DNA of 60,015 bases. It comes from Bryobacterales bacterium. Lineage in GTDB: Bacteria > Acidobacteriota > Terriglobia > Bryobacterales > UBA6623. The notes under the pieces were generated by a model. The model did not search any database and was not told the origin of the DNA. It saw only the letters and a list, made by a program, of their open reading frames with translations. Where the stretch lies: NCBI GenBank assembly GCA_028819255.1, contig JAPPMB010000110.1, forward strand, positions 3,835-63,849. Direction: 5' to 3'. Positions 25,573 to 33,678 of this stretch are shown here, piece after piece (position 1 is the first letter of the stretch; each line of letters begins with the position of its first letter). The position numbers were made by a program, and so were the translations under genes.

Positions 25573-26852
25573 AGCTGCTCTGGATCCTTGCGGCGCTGCT
25601 GGCGCTCGTTCTCGTGGATGTGCCCATCGCCATAGCGCTCGGCTTGGGGTCGGTTGTGGCGATGGCCCTCGAGACGGGCCTCCGCGACTTGCCGAACATC
25701 CCACTGACCCTGTTCGACGGCGCGGTGAAGTTCTCCCTCATCGCGGTGCCGCTGTTCATCCTCGCGGGCGCGATCATGAACGCCAGCGGCATCTCGCAGA
25801 GGCTCATCGCCCTCACTTCCTCGCTCATCGGCTTTGTGCGCGGCGGCCTCGCCATGGTGACGATCGGCACATCGCTGTTCTTCGCCGAGATCTCCGGGTC
25901 GGCGGTCGCGGACGTCGCCGCGCTGGGGTCCGTCCTCATCCCGTCAATGAAGAGGTCGGGCTACACCAGGGAATTCGCCGCTGCGGTGACCTCTTCGGCC
26001 TCGACGCTTGCGGTGATCATTCCGCCGTCGATTCCGATGATTCTGTACGGAGTCATGGCCGGAGCGTCCGTGGTCGAACTGTTTGTGGCGGGCATCGTCC
26101 CGGGGTTTCTCGGGGGACTGCTGCTGATGGCTGCGGCTTATCGGGTCGCGCTGAGGCGCGGCTTTCCCGCCGACGTGGCCTTCCAGTGGAAGAAGGTCAC
26201 CAAGGCGTTCAGGGAGGCTGTCTGGGCATTGCTCCTGCCGGTCATCATCCTGGGAGGCATCTTCTCGGGATGGGTGACGGCCACGGAGGGTGCGGGCCTT
26301 GCAGTCCTCGCTGCGGCCGCGATCGGGGGACTGGTCTATCGCGAACTCGACTGGCGCCACCTCCGGAAAGCCACAGTGGAAGGGGGAATACAGACCGCGG
26401 TGGTGATGCTCCTCGTCTCGACCTCCGCCCTGCTGGGCGAATACCTGACCGCGACGCAGGTTCCCCAGCGGTTCGCCGAACAATTGCTTGCGTTCACCGA
26501 GAGCCAGTGGGCGATCCTCGCCCTGCTCAACGTGTTCTTCCTGGTGGTCGGACTTTTCCTGCACTCCGCTGCGGCGATCATTCTGGTCGTTCCGATCGTT
26601 ATGCCGCTCGTCGAGCAGGCGGGGATCGAGCCCGTGCATTTCGGGCTGGTCGTGACACTCAATCTGGGGATTGGACAGCAGACGCCCCCGGTTGCGAGTG
26701 TCCTGCTCACCGCCTGCTCCATCGCCAAGGCGGAGATCTGGGAGGTCAGCCGTGCGAACGCGGTCTTCGTCAGCGTCCTGCTGTTCGTCCTGCTGCTCGT
26801 GACCTACCTGCCCGCCATCCCGATGTCGCTGGTGGAGTTCTTCTATCGCTAG
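25569..26852 (+). CDS. dctM: TRAP transporter large permease (DctM family)
   Basis: A 427-residue inner-membrane protein with about 12 hydrophobic segments, the sodium-driven transport subunit. Signatures are PLFILAGAIMNASGIS, FFAEISGSAVADVAALGSVL, VTSSASTLAVIIPPSIPMIL with the I-P-P-S-I loop, GWVTATEGAGLAVLAA and LNLGIGQQTPPVASVL, a second P-P loop in the mirrored half. It starts within the DctQ stop codon. Together with DctP and DctQ it forms a complete tripartite importer for an organic acid. Confidence 0.95.
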   Translation: MKLLWILAALLALVLVDVPIAIALGLGSVVAMALETGLRDLPNIPLTLFDGAVKFSLIAVPLFILAGAIMNASGISQRLIALTSSLIGFVRGGLAMVTIGTSLFFAEISGSAVADVAALGSVLIPSMKRSGYTREFAAAVTSSASTLAVIIPPSIPMILYGVMAGASVVELFVAGIVPGFLGGLLLMAAAYRVALRRGFPADVAFQWKKVTKAFREAVWALLLPVIILGGIFSGWVTATEGAGLAVLAAAAIGGLVYRELDWRHLRKATVEGGIQTAVVMLLVSTSALLGEYLTATQVPQRFAEQLLAFTESQWAILALLNVFFLVVGLFLHSAAAIILVVPIVMPLVEQAGIEPVHFGLVVTLNLGIGQQTPPVASVLLTACSIAKAEIWEVSRANAVFVSVLLFVLLLVTYLPAIPMSLVEFFYR

Positions 26853-27189
26853 TCCGGGCGTGACTCCGCTCGCAGGTGTGTCCCGGGAAGCGTCACTGGC
26901 CCGCACGGCCTGGCCGACCGAAGGCCCGCAATCCCGCTGTTGCGCATCGGTGCTCTTCCGGCCATCGGCCTCGCCTGTCCGGATCAATCCGCAATCGTGC
27001 CGGAGCCCTTGGCCCCAGCCGCTCACTCGGTCAAGCGTCGGCGTTTCCTGAGGGCCGGTCAAGCTCCGCAGGCTCCGTGCGGGCAGGCTGTCCTCGGCGC
27101 GTCCGATGTTCGGCTTGGCCTTGGCTACCGGTGTGGCTGCTGCCGGACCGACCGTGTTTCGCCTCCCGCCACGGCCACTGCGCCGAACG
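26853..27189. other. intergenic region between convergent operons
   Basis: About 340 bp of high-GC sequence between the TRAP operon and the cytochrome gene. No gene, RNA or clear terminator hairpin was recognised; short frames here lack any domain. Confidence 0.6.
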
Positions 27190-27771
27190 CTAGTTGTGGC
27201 ACTGCTTGCAGGCTCGCTCCCTGTCCATGACCAGCAGCTTGGCCGCACTCGATCCGTGCGCATCGTGGCACATGCCGCAGCTTGACAGCTCGTGCTGCTC
27301 GTGACTGTGTGTTCGAATGAACTGCTGGGTGGCGTGGCAGGACTCGCATCCGCCACTGAACCGGAACCGCCCTCGGCGGCTGACGCTGTGGCAGTGCGTG
27401 CAGTCCATGCGGACGGGCGGATGGTCTATGTACGGCTGGACCGTCCCGTCCCCCGGGCTGTTCGCCAGACGGAACGCCACGCTGCGGGATCCGTCGGCGG
27501 ATTCGAGAGTGATCGTGTGGCGGCCTCCGCCCAGAGGCCCCCGATAGTGCAGCACGCCGGGGAAAGGCTCCTCCGCCTCGACGGCCTCGCCGTTCACAAG
27601 CAGACGGCCTTCCACCGCCTTGGCGATGATCTCAATCTCCTCGCCCTGGATCCATGCCCCGTCGGGCGGCTTGACAATGGAGTCGGCGCCGGCGGCATGG
27701 GACGCCCAGGCCGCCGCCAAGGCTGTTGCTGCCAGGATCCTACAGATGGATTCGGCAGATCGTCCCTGCAT
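27190..27771 (-). CDS. exported tetrahaem c-type cytochrome
   Basis: A 193-residue periplasmic protein. The ATG at 27771 gives a signal peptide (ICRILAATALAAAWASHAAG). An N-terminal Ig-like beta domain (about 28-105, IVKPPDGAWIQGEEIEIIA, GRHTITLESADGSRSVAF) precedes four haem-binding CxxCH-type motifs: CTHCH, CESCH, CGMCH and CKQCH at the extreme C-terminus (CKQCHN). Additional histidines (THSHEQHEL) could be distal ligands. It overlaps the 3' end of the beta-propeller gene by 32 bp, so it is the last gene of the operon and probably accepts electrons from the exported flavoenzyme encoded upstream. An ATG at 27816 is possible but gives no better signal. Confidence 0.88.
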   Translation of the reverse strand: MQGRSAESICRILAATALAAAWASHAAGADSIVKPPDGAWIQGEEIEIIAKAVEGRLLVNGEAVEAEEPFPGVLHYRGPLGGGRHTITLESADGSRSVAFRLANSPGDGTVQPYIDHPPVRMDCTHCHSVSRRGRFRFSGGCESCHATQQFIRTHSHEQHELSSCGMCHDAHGSSAAKLLVMDRERACKQCHN

Positions 27772-28543
27772 GCTTGCTGAGGTTGTCCTTGTGACCGGGG
27801 GCGATGCCGGCGTCACAGTAATACAGCGAACCGTTCCAGAACGTCATGCCGTGTGGGTCCGGATCCGTCCGGTCGAGCTGAACCGCCTCGATCACCTTCC
27901 CCGTACGGACGTCGAACTTGAGAGCCCGGTAGTCGTTGGAGAACATGCACCAGATGCTCCCGTCGTCCCAGCCTAGGCCGTGCGGCCGGCTCAGCGGGAG
28001 TTCGAAGTCGTGGAACAGGTTCAGGTCCGCGTCGGCCTTGACGATCTTCAGCGGCCGGAACTGGGTGATCCAGAGGGAGTGCTTGGCCCAGAGCAGCCCG
28101 TGCACCCCTCCGCCGTCGGGAGTCTGATAGTTCGCAATATGCTTGCCCGTCTTGGCGTCCAGCTTCACGATCCGCCCCCCGCTGACAACGTCGTGGGGTC
28201 GGCGCGGCCGCTTATGGGCGGGCCCGTTGGCGCCCATGAACACGAAGCCGCCGCCCGCCGCGATGCCGCTGGTGTTGGACGACTGGGTCTCGTGCATGGC
28301 GAGGGAGCGCCCAGTCTCCCAGTCGAGGAGGTACGCGCGGTCGCTGATCTGCTCGCCGACCCACAGGCCCTCCTCCGTGGCCTCGAGGCCATTGGGGTGG
28401 CCTTCGGGGGACTGGAACAGGACCTCAACCTTCTTCCGCCTACGGATCGGATAGGAGCCCTTCTCGTCGGCCGCCGCCTTCCACGCACCGAGCGTCGAGG
28501 CCAGACCCAGGCCGCAGCTTGCCGAGAATTCCCTTCTAGTCAT
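27740..28543 (-). CDS. Tat-exported beta-propeller protein (SMP-30/NHL-like)
   Basis: A 267-residue protein with a twin-arginine leader (MTRREFSASCGLGLAS) and a six-bladed-propeller pattern: HPNGLEATEEGLWVGEQ, SNTSGIAAGGGFVFMGA, VHGLLWAKHSLWITQF, PHGLGWDDGSIWCMFS and DPHGMTFWNGSLYYCD, in which each blade has a G-x-x-x-x-x-x-L/I-W/Y core. Repeated PHG/PNG motifs recall SMP-30/gluconolactonase and NHL proteins, but the SMP-30 metal ligands cannot be assigned with confidence. It is coupled to the FMN dehydrogenase (ATGA overlap) and the cytochrome, suggesting a periplasmic lactonase or docking role; that is inference. Confidence 0.72.
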   Translation of the reverse strand: MTRREFSASCGLGLASTLGAWKAAADEKGSYPIRRRKKVEVLFQSPEGHPNGLEATEEGLWVGEQISDRAYLLDWETGRSLAMHETQSSNTSGIAAGGGFVFMGANGPAHKRPRRPHDVVSGGRIVKLDAKTGKHIANYQTPDGGGVHGLLWAKHSLWITQFRPLKIVKADADLNLFHDFELPLSRPHGLGWDDGSIWCMFSNDYRALKFDVRTGKVIEAVQLDRTDPDPHGMTFWNGSLYYCDAGIAPGHKDNLSKHAGTICRIHL

Positions 28544-29751
28544 GGTTGCAGTCCTCCTTCGTAAGACCAGTTCCGCCGGCGCACCAAGCTCGGGCTGATG
28601 TCGGCAATCCGGGCCACGCCCGACATTCCCATGTCGAGCGCCAGCTCGGTCCGGAGCAGCTCGAGCACGCGAGCCACTCCCTCGCGGCCGTAGCAGGCCA
28701 TGCCCCAGAGGTAGGGACGGGCCACGCCGACCGCCGTCGCTCCCAGCGCCAGCGCCTTAAGGATATCCGTTCCGCGGCGAAAACCACCATCAATGAGAAC
28801 CGGAATCCGACCGCTGGCGGCCTGAACACACTCCGGAAGGGCCTCGATCGTCGATCCCGTGTGATCAAGCTGCCTTGCGCCGTGGTTCGACACAACGACC
28901 GCGTCGACGCCGACCTCGACGGCCCTTTCCACGTCCTCGGCGATCATCAGGCCCTTGAGCATGATCTTGAGATCCGTCATCTCACGGAGCATCTTCACTG
29001 TCTCCCATGTCGGCGTGGGGGAGGCGCGGCCCGGATACTCTCCGGTGATCCATGTGCGGTCGTTCGGCTTGCGGATCAGGTTGCCGTCCTGGTCCCGGGG
29101 AATCTCGCCCAGATTGCACCAGGTTCGGACCAGGCCGTTGTGGATCGATCGCTCCCGGTGGGAAACGAGCATGTTGTCCACGGTGAAGCAGATTCCCGTG
29201 CAGGTCGAGTCCTCGAGCGGCTCCACAAAGTCCAGCATGGAATCCTCGTCCCGAAACTGACCTCCCGTCGTGTACTGCCACCAGTGCCGGGGAGCGTCGC
29301 TGCTTTCGAGGAAACGTTCGATGCCGCCGTTGCTGACGTACATCGCGTTTGCGAGCGCCGCACCTCGTGCCGTCTCTTCCTCCCCGCCGGGACGGAAGCA
29401 GTTCTTGCCCCCCGCCGGGCACACGAACACCGGCGTGTCCATCTCGCGCCCGAGAAGCTCTGTGCTGACATCAATCGAGTGAACGTCGGTCAGGAACTTC
29501 GGCCGGAGGATGATCCGCCGGAAGGCGAGACGGTTCTCGACCAGCGATATCTCATCCTTGCCGCCCTCGGCCAGGTAATCGAACGCTACGGGATCGATGA
29601 GCTTGCGGGTCAGGTCGCGGAAATCAAAGACGTTCGCGAGCTGCGTCGAGTCGGTCAGATCCGGCTTGCCCGCGGCCTCCAGAAGCGGGGAGGAGAGCAC
29701 GAAGGCGGCAAGCTGGCCCAGCACCTTGCGACGGTCGAGCCCCTGCGCCAT
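28540..29751 (-). CDS. Tat-exported FMN-dependent alpha-hydroxy-acid dehydrogenase
   Basis: A 403-residue flavoprotein of the lactate/glycolate oxidase family. The leader contains a twin-arginine motif (DRRKVLGQLAAFVLSSPLL). The TIM barrel carries the family residues: Tyr in PVAFDYLAEGGKDE near 54, PVFVCPAGGKNCF, the flavin-binding Lys in IMLKGLMIAEDVE, and the catalytic histidine in VVSNHGARQLDHTGS near residue 293, with IDGGFRRGTDILKALALGA as the phosphate-binding segment. All catalytic positions appear intact. Export through Tat is unusual for this family and fits transfer of electrons to the tetrahaem cytochrome in the same operon. The substrate, a 2-hydroxy acid, is unknown. Confidence 0.9.
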   Translation of the reverse strand: MAQGLDRRKVLGQLAAFVLSSPLLEAAGKPDLTDSTQLANVFDFRDLTRKLIDPVAFDYLAEGGKDEISLVENRLAFRRIILRPKFLTDVHSIDVSTELLGREMDTPVFVCPAGGKNCFRPGGEEETARGAALANAMYVSNGGIERFLESSDAPRHWWQYTTGGQFRDEDSMLDFVEPLEDSTCTGICFTVDNMLVSHRERSIHNGLVRTWCNLGEIPRDQDGNLIRKPNDRTWITGEYPGRASPTPTWETVKMLREMTDLKIMLKGLMIAEDVERAVEVGVDAVVVSNHGARQLDHTGSTIEALPECVQAASGRIPVLIDGGFRRGTDILKALALGATAVGVARPYLWGMACYGREGVARVLELLRTELALDMGMSGVARIADISPSLVRRRNWSYEGGLQP

Positions 29752-29823
29752 GGCGATTGGAAGTTACCACCGACGGATTCCGGCTGTCAATGCTCTCCAG
29801 AGCCCGTCAGGCCGATCCGGTCG

Positions 29824-30498
29824 TCACCCGCTCTGCCTGCGGGACTCCTCGAGGAGCCGTCGCGCCCGGGCGGGGTTGTAGACGCCGCAGGGGCAGAAGC
29901 GCGCGAGCGTTGCAACTGCTTGCTCCGGCGTCCGCCGGCCCTCGCGGACCATGTCGAGCATCTTGCGGGCCATGTTGAAGGAGACCATGCCGTGCCCGCA
30001 CATCGTTGCCAGATGGAGCACCTGGCTGTTGGGCAGATGGTCGTGCGGATCCGTGAAGCCGAGCGAGTACTCCACGCTGTGCCTGGGAATGCCGCAGCAC
30101 TGCGCCACCTCTCTCGCCCCGCTGACCGAGGTGCTGAGGTTCACCGAGAGGCCAAGATCGGCGCTGATGACCTCCTTCAGGCACGCCTCGGCCTTCGCCT
30201 TGGAATCGAAGACGGCCGCGACGGTCCCCGGCTTCTTCACCTCAGCGATGACGCCCTCCCAGTCGGGCGAATGGTCCCGGTTCCAGTGCGACCGCGGGTC
30301 CAGGTGCCGCTCCGGCTTGTAGCTCCCCCGATTTCCGTTGCCCATGTTCACGGGCCTGTGCCGCGCGCAGATCCGCAGGAAGGCCTTCTGCCGTTCCACG
30401 GCACCTTGGTCGTTCCTGCCAGGGGAAGGTATGCAGAAGAGGATGAAGTCGTCCCTGAAGGATGACGAGCTTCCGTAGCGGTGCAGAGTGTTCGTCAC
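29824..30498 (-). CDS. uncharacterised Cys-rich protein, partner of ferredoxin fusion
   Basis: A 224-residue protein with no signal peptide and no family I recognise. It has two regions. The N-terminal third (MTNTLHRYGSSSSFRDDFI, KAFLRICARHRP, GSYKPERHLDPRSHW) is charged and His/Arg-rich. The C-terminal half is conserved-looking and Cys-rich: EVAQCCGIPRHSVEY, LATMCGHGMVSFNMARKML and LARFCPCGVYNPARA, where CCG, MCGHG and CPCG could hold a metal or cluster. Its start overlaps the stop of the ferredoxin-fusion gene (ATGA), so the two are translationally coupled and probably interact. It is 72 bp upstream of the FMN dehydrogenase. Confidence 0.7.
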   Translation of the reverse strand: MTNTLHRYGSSSSFRDDFILFCIPSPGRNDQGAVERQKAFLRICARHRPVNMGNGNRGSYKPERHLDPRSHWNRDHSPDWEGVIAEVKKPGTVAAVFDSKAKAEACLKEVISADLGLSVNLSTSVSGAREVAQCCGIPRHSVEYSLGFTDPHDHLPNSQVLHLATMCGHGMVSFNMARKMLDMVREGRRTPEQAVATLARFCPCGVYNPARARRLLEESRRQSG

Positions 30499-31310
30499 GC
30501 GGCCTCCAGGTTCGTGAGCCTGCCGAGCCCCATGTTGGTCTTGGCGCGCTCGGCGCCGTAACCCAGCTCTTCGAGGAGTCCCGCCAGGTGCGTCTCCTCG
30601 CCCTCGTCGTCGCAGCGGGTGGAGATCCCCACCACGGTGACGGTGTCGATCCGGCGGTTGACCTCCTCCACGGTGGACAGGACGGCTTCCACTTCCGCTA
30701 GCGTCGTCTTGATCTCCACGATCGCCGACAGGATCTTCTCCTCCAGAATGTCTTCGCGAATCGTTCCCACGGACTTGTCGGTCATCAGGTGCGTGATCGG
30801 ATTCTTCTCCTCGAAGCGGATGTTCAGCTTGGCGAGTTCGATCGACATTTCCTGGATGTCCCGGAACCGCACGCCGACGCCGGGCCGCCCGAACTCGATC
30901 GTGTAGCCCACTTCGCCGACGCCGACCCGCGGGTTGACGTCATTCGTCTTGACCTCCTCGGTGCCGCGTCCCTTGATGCCGGTGGACTTGTGCTCGACGA
31001 CCGGGTCGGAGAACACCTGGCGGACGAGCCGGGGCATCTGCAACTCGTTCATCACGAACGCGGAAGTGGGGCAGACATCGGGCTCCGGCTCAAAGCGGAA
31101 CCGGAACATGCGCGCAACCTTTCGAACGGCCCGCACCACCGTGGGGTTGAGATGCTCCTGGCTCATGCCGCGGAAGCAGGTCCCGCACTCCACGCACTCG
31201 TCCTGGTTGATCGTCGCCCGCTGGATCGCCGGATCAATGTAGATGGCGCCCATCGGACAAACCGGCACGCAGTTCGCACACGCGACGCACTTGTTGACGT
31301 CAATCAGCAT
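30495..31310 (-). CDS. dicluster 4Fe-4S ferredoxin domain fused to uncharacterised domain
   Basis: A 271-residue cytoplasmic protein. Residues 1-30 hold a standard 4Fe-4S motif, CVACANCVPVCPMGAI. The second motif, CVECGTCFRG near residues 39-48, lacks its fourth cysteine nearby; the best candidate is VCPTSAF about 31 residues later, so the second cluster-binding loop seems to contain an insertion. The remainder (about 85-271) is an unfamiliar domain with KGRGTEEVKTNDVNPRVGVG, TIEFGRPGVGVRFRDIQEMS, a helical stretch (SAIVEIKTTLAEVEAVLSTV) and TVTVVGISTRCDDEGEETHL. AGGGA precedes the ATG at 31310. It heads the five-gene operon down to the tetrahaem cytochrome. I do not recognise the C-terminal domain. 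Confidence 0.75.
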   Translation of the reverse strand: MLIDVNKCVACANCVPVCPMGAIYIDPAIQRATINQDECVECGTCFRGMSQEHLNPTVVRAVRKVARMFRFRFEPEPDVCPTSAFVMNELQMPRLVRQVFSDPVVEHKSTGIKGRGTEEVKTNDVNPRVGVGEVGYTIEFGRPGVGVRFRDIQEMSIELAKLNIRFEEKNPITHLMTDKSVGTIREDILEEKILSAIVEIKTTLAEVEAVLSTVEEVNRRIDTVTVVGISTRCDDEGEETHLAGLLEELGYGAERAKTNMGLGRLTNLEAA

Positions 31311-31492
31311 CTGGCATTTCCCTGCTGACGCTCAGGCGCGGGACGGATTCGCAGCCGCGAGGTCCTCACGCCCGAACAGCCAGCCAGTAGCTTACCAGCA
31401 CGCAATGCCGGGGCCATCCTCCTGCGGCAGTTGGACGCCCTCGTCCGCAGCATTCGCCGGAGCAGCGCCCGTGGTAGAATCCATCCTCGCTG

Positions 31493-32809
31493 ATGCTGCG
31501 TCTGGCCGCCCTGATCCTGTTGCCGCTCCTGGGGTTTGCCCAGGCCCCTCTCGTCATCAAGGATGTCACGCTCATTGACGGCAGCGGCGGGCCGCCGCTG
31601 TTCAACGCGACGGTCGTGGTCATCGGCGAGCGCATCGTGCTCATCGGCGAAGGCGGGACCCTGGAAGTTTCGCCAGGTGCCGAGATCGTGGACGGCAAGG
31701 GAAAGACGCTTGTTCCGGGAATCATCAACCTCCACGGCCATATCGGGTTGACCAAGGGGCTGGCCCAGTCCCAGGAGTACTACTCCCGAGCGAACGTGAT
31801 CGACAACTTGCTCATCTACGCCCGGTACGGCGTCACCACGACCACCAGCATGGGCACCGATCTGGACCTCGTGATCGGTGTTCGCGACGAGATCGATCGC
31901 GGCGGCCTGCCGGGGCACGCCCGTGTGATTACGGCCCTGCAGGGTTTCACCATCCGGAGCGGCTATCCGACCCACGTGCCGGGGGTGAAGGGTCTGGCGA
32001 TCGAGGTGTCCTCGGCCAACGAGGCCCGGAACCACGTCGACCGGCTGGCGGAGTCCGGCGCCCAGCTCGTGAAAATGTGGGTGGACGGCCACCACGGCAG
32101 CTTCGAGAAGCTCGGTACGGAGATCTGCCAGGCGATCATCGAGCAGGCCCACGACCGCGGCCTGCTGGCGGCCGCTCACCTGTACGAGCTGTCGGACGCG
32201 AAGCGCCTCGCGGAAGCCGGTCTGGATCTGATCGTTCACAGTGTTCGGGACGCCGAGGTCGATCGAGGACTGATTCGCAGACTGCTGGCGCGCGGGATCA
32301 CGTACGCCCCGACCTTGACGAGGGAACAGTCCACGTTCGTCTACGCCGACTCCCCAGCCTGGCTTGAAGACCCCTTCTTCGCGTCACGAGTGGATTCGTC
32401 CGTGATCCAGGGACTGAAGACGACCATGCGGGAAAACCAGTCCAAGGACCCCGAGCAGGAGATCAACCGGGAGAACTTCCGCATGGCGATGCGGAACCTG
32501 AAGAAGCTGTCCGACGCTGGGGTGAAGATCGGGTTCGGCACCGACACCGGCCCACCCGCCCGATTCGCCGGCTACTTCGAGCATTGGGAGGCGGAACTGA
32601 TGGTGGAGGCCGGACTCACGCCGATGCAGGTCATCGTCGCCTACTCGAAGAACTCGTCCGAAGGCCTGGGAATCGACCGGGACTTCGGCACCCTTGCCGA
32701 GGGGAAGGTCGCCGACATGATTCTGCTCAACAGCAATCCGCTCGTCAGCATCCGCAACCTGCGCGACATCCACACCGTCTACGTGGGCGGTCGGGCCGTC
32801 TCGCGCTGA
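31493..32809 (+). CDS. exported amidohydrolase (imidazolonepropionase-like)
   Basis: A 438-residue metal-dependent hydrolase with a signal peptide (LRLAALILLPLLGFAQAP). After the small beta-sandwich (IKDVTLIDGSG) comes the metal motif GIINLHGHIGLT near 80-91 (H-x-H), a likely bridging Lys in QLVKMWVDGHH, His ligands in LLAAAHLYELSD and IVHSVRD, and the catalytic Asp in IGFGTDTGPP near 348. LAEGKVADMILLNSNPL is the usual C-terminal return to the sandwich. The substrate could be a peptide, lactam or ester and is not readable. A TAGAAT hexamer ends 12 nt before the ATG. It is divergent from the ferredoxin-fusion operon. Confidence 0.87.
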   Translation: MLRLAALILLPLLGFAQAPLVIKDVTLIDGSGGPPLFNATVVVIGERIVLIGEGGTLEVSPGAEIVDGKGKTLVPGIINLHGHIGLTKGLAQSQEYYSRANVIDNLLIYARYGVTTTTSMGTDLDLVIGVRDEIDRGGLPGHARVITALQGFTIRSGYPTHVPGVKGLAIEVSSANEARNHVDRLAESGAQLVKMWVDGHHGSFEKLGTEICQAIIEQAHDRGLLAAAHLYELSDAKRLAEAGLDLIVHSVRDAEVDRGLIRRLLARGITYAPTLTREQSTFVYADSPAWLEDPFFASRVDSSVIQGLKTTMRENQSKDPEQEINRENFRMAMRNLKKLSDAGVKIGFGTDTGPPARFAGYFEHWEAELMVEAGLTPMQVIVAYSKNSSEGLGIDRDFGTLAEGKVADMILLNSNPLVSIRNLRDIHTVYVGGRAVSR

Positions 32810-32819
32810 CCGGCGCGGT

Positions 32820-33554
32820 TCACAGCGTCCGACCCAGCCACGCCACCCTGCCCACGACCGTGACCTCGGGGTCGAGCGTCTCGGTCGGATAGGCAAGGTT
32901 GTCGCTGTGGATGAGCCAATCGGACCCGTGTCGTCGGAGTCTCTTGACCAGCAGGTCTTCGTCCCGCCTGAGGGTGTAGATGCTCCCGTCCTGCAGGTCC
33001 TGCGTCCGCAGATCCAGGAGCACGATGTCGCCGTCATGCAGGGTCGGCTCCATTGAATCGCCCTGCACTTCGATCACCGCGAGCTTCTCGGGCGTGAGCT
33101 GCTGCTCGCGCACCCAAGTCCGGTTGAATCCGAGGAAACCGCGAACGACTTCCGAGCCGACCGGCGAACCGCCGCCCGCGGCCGCGAGCACTTCGTAGAG
33201 CGGCGCCGAAATGTACTCGGGATGGAAGTCCGGAAGGCTCTGCTCCGCCTCGAGCGGCGCAGGCTTCTCCCTCGCGGCAATGCGCCGGGCTTCCGACGCC
33301 AGGCGCTCGAGCTCCCCCGCGAGCTGACTGACGCTCAGACGGGAACCCTCCGGAAAGCGGGGTGGGCCAACGTAGAATTCCAGGTCCAGCGCCTTGCAGA
33401 CCTCGGCCAGCCGACGGCTGCTGGGCGCGCGGCCCTCGAGGATGTAGCGGACCGCGTTGACGGACCAGCCGTTCTCCTTCGCCAGCCGGCTCGGATTCGT
33501 GCCCTTGAGCCTGAGCGCCTCCCTGATGGCCTCGATGATCTCCGAACCCTCCAT
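32820..33554 (-). CDS. XRE/S24-type transcriptional repressor
   Basis: A 244-residue regulator. An N-terminal helix-turn-helix (NPSRLAKENGWSVNAVRYIL, residues 20-39) is followed by a linker and a LexA-like S24 domain: VQGDSMEPTLHDGDIVLLD with the catalytic Ser near 164, and DLLVKRLRRHG with the catalytic Lys near 204. A candidate self-cleavage site of the Ala-Gly type is in EVLAAAGGGSP near 124. Both catalytic residues are present, so DNA-damage-induced self-cleavage is possible. A perfect 13-bp palindrome lies in its own promoter region. It is convergent with the amidohydrolase and divergent from an enoyl-CoA hydratase; no prophage genes are near, so it is not obviously a phage repressor. 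Confidence 0.87.
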   Translation of the reverse strand: MEGSEIIEAIREALRLKGTNPSRLAKENGWSVNAVRYILEGRAPSSRRLAEVCKALDLEFYVGPPRFPEGSRLSVSQLAGELERLASEARRIAAREKPAPLEAEQSLPDFHPEYISAPLYEVLAAAGGGSPVGSEVVRGFLGFNRTWVREQQLTPEKLAVIEVQGDSMEPTLHDGDIVLLDLRTQDLQDGSIYTLRRDEDLLVKRLRRHGSDWLIHSDNLAYPTETLDPEVTVVGRVAWLGRTL

Positions 33555-33563
33555 TGCCTAAAC

Positions 33564-33569
33564 AGTATA
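33564..33569 (-). promoter_or_regulatory. -10 element of repressor gene
   Basis: TATACT on the minus strand ends 9 nt before the repressor ATG at 33554. It implies a very short leader. Confidence 0.45.
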
Positions 33570-33580
33570 GGCCACTTTCG

Positions 33581-33593
33581 TTCTGGTCCAGAA
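33581..33593. promoter_or_regulatory. 13-bp palindromic operator candidate
   Basis: TTCTGG-T-CCAGAA is a perfect palindrome centred at 33587. It covers the -35 position expected for the minus-strand TATACT, so binding of the S24 repressor would block its own promoter and possibly the divergent one. Confidence 0.5.
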
Positions 33594-33666
33594 AACCATC
33601 TATGGATAGCGAGTCCGTTCCGGCGTCGCGCGATGGCGACCGTCCAGTCGGCCTTTCTCACTCCGG

Positions 33667-33672
33667 TACACT
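33667..33672 (+). promoter_or_regulatory. -10 element of enoyl-CoA hydratase
   Basis: TACACT ends 6 nt before the ATG at 33679, the spacing expected of a leaderless mRNA. Confidence 0.4.
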
Positions 33673-33678
33673 CTGGCA

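Noticed and set aside
25944..27356. A 470-codon minus-strand frame opposite dctM
   Set aside because: It is antisense to a clear TRAP permease and its residues (His, Asp, Gln-rich) reflect the reverse complement of hydrophobic codons.
28546..30465. A 639-codon plus-strand frame opposite the FMN dehydrogenase and Cys-rich gene
   Set aside because: It is antisense to genes with intact catalytic motifs and has no recognisable domain.
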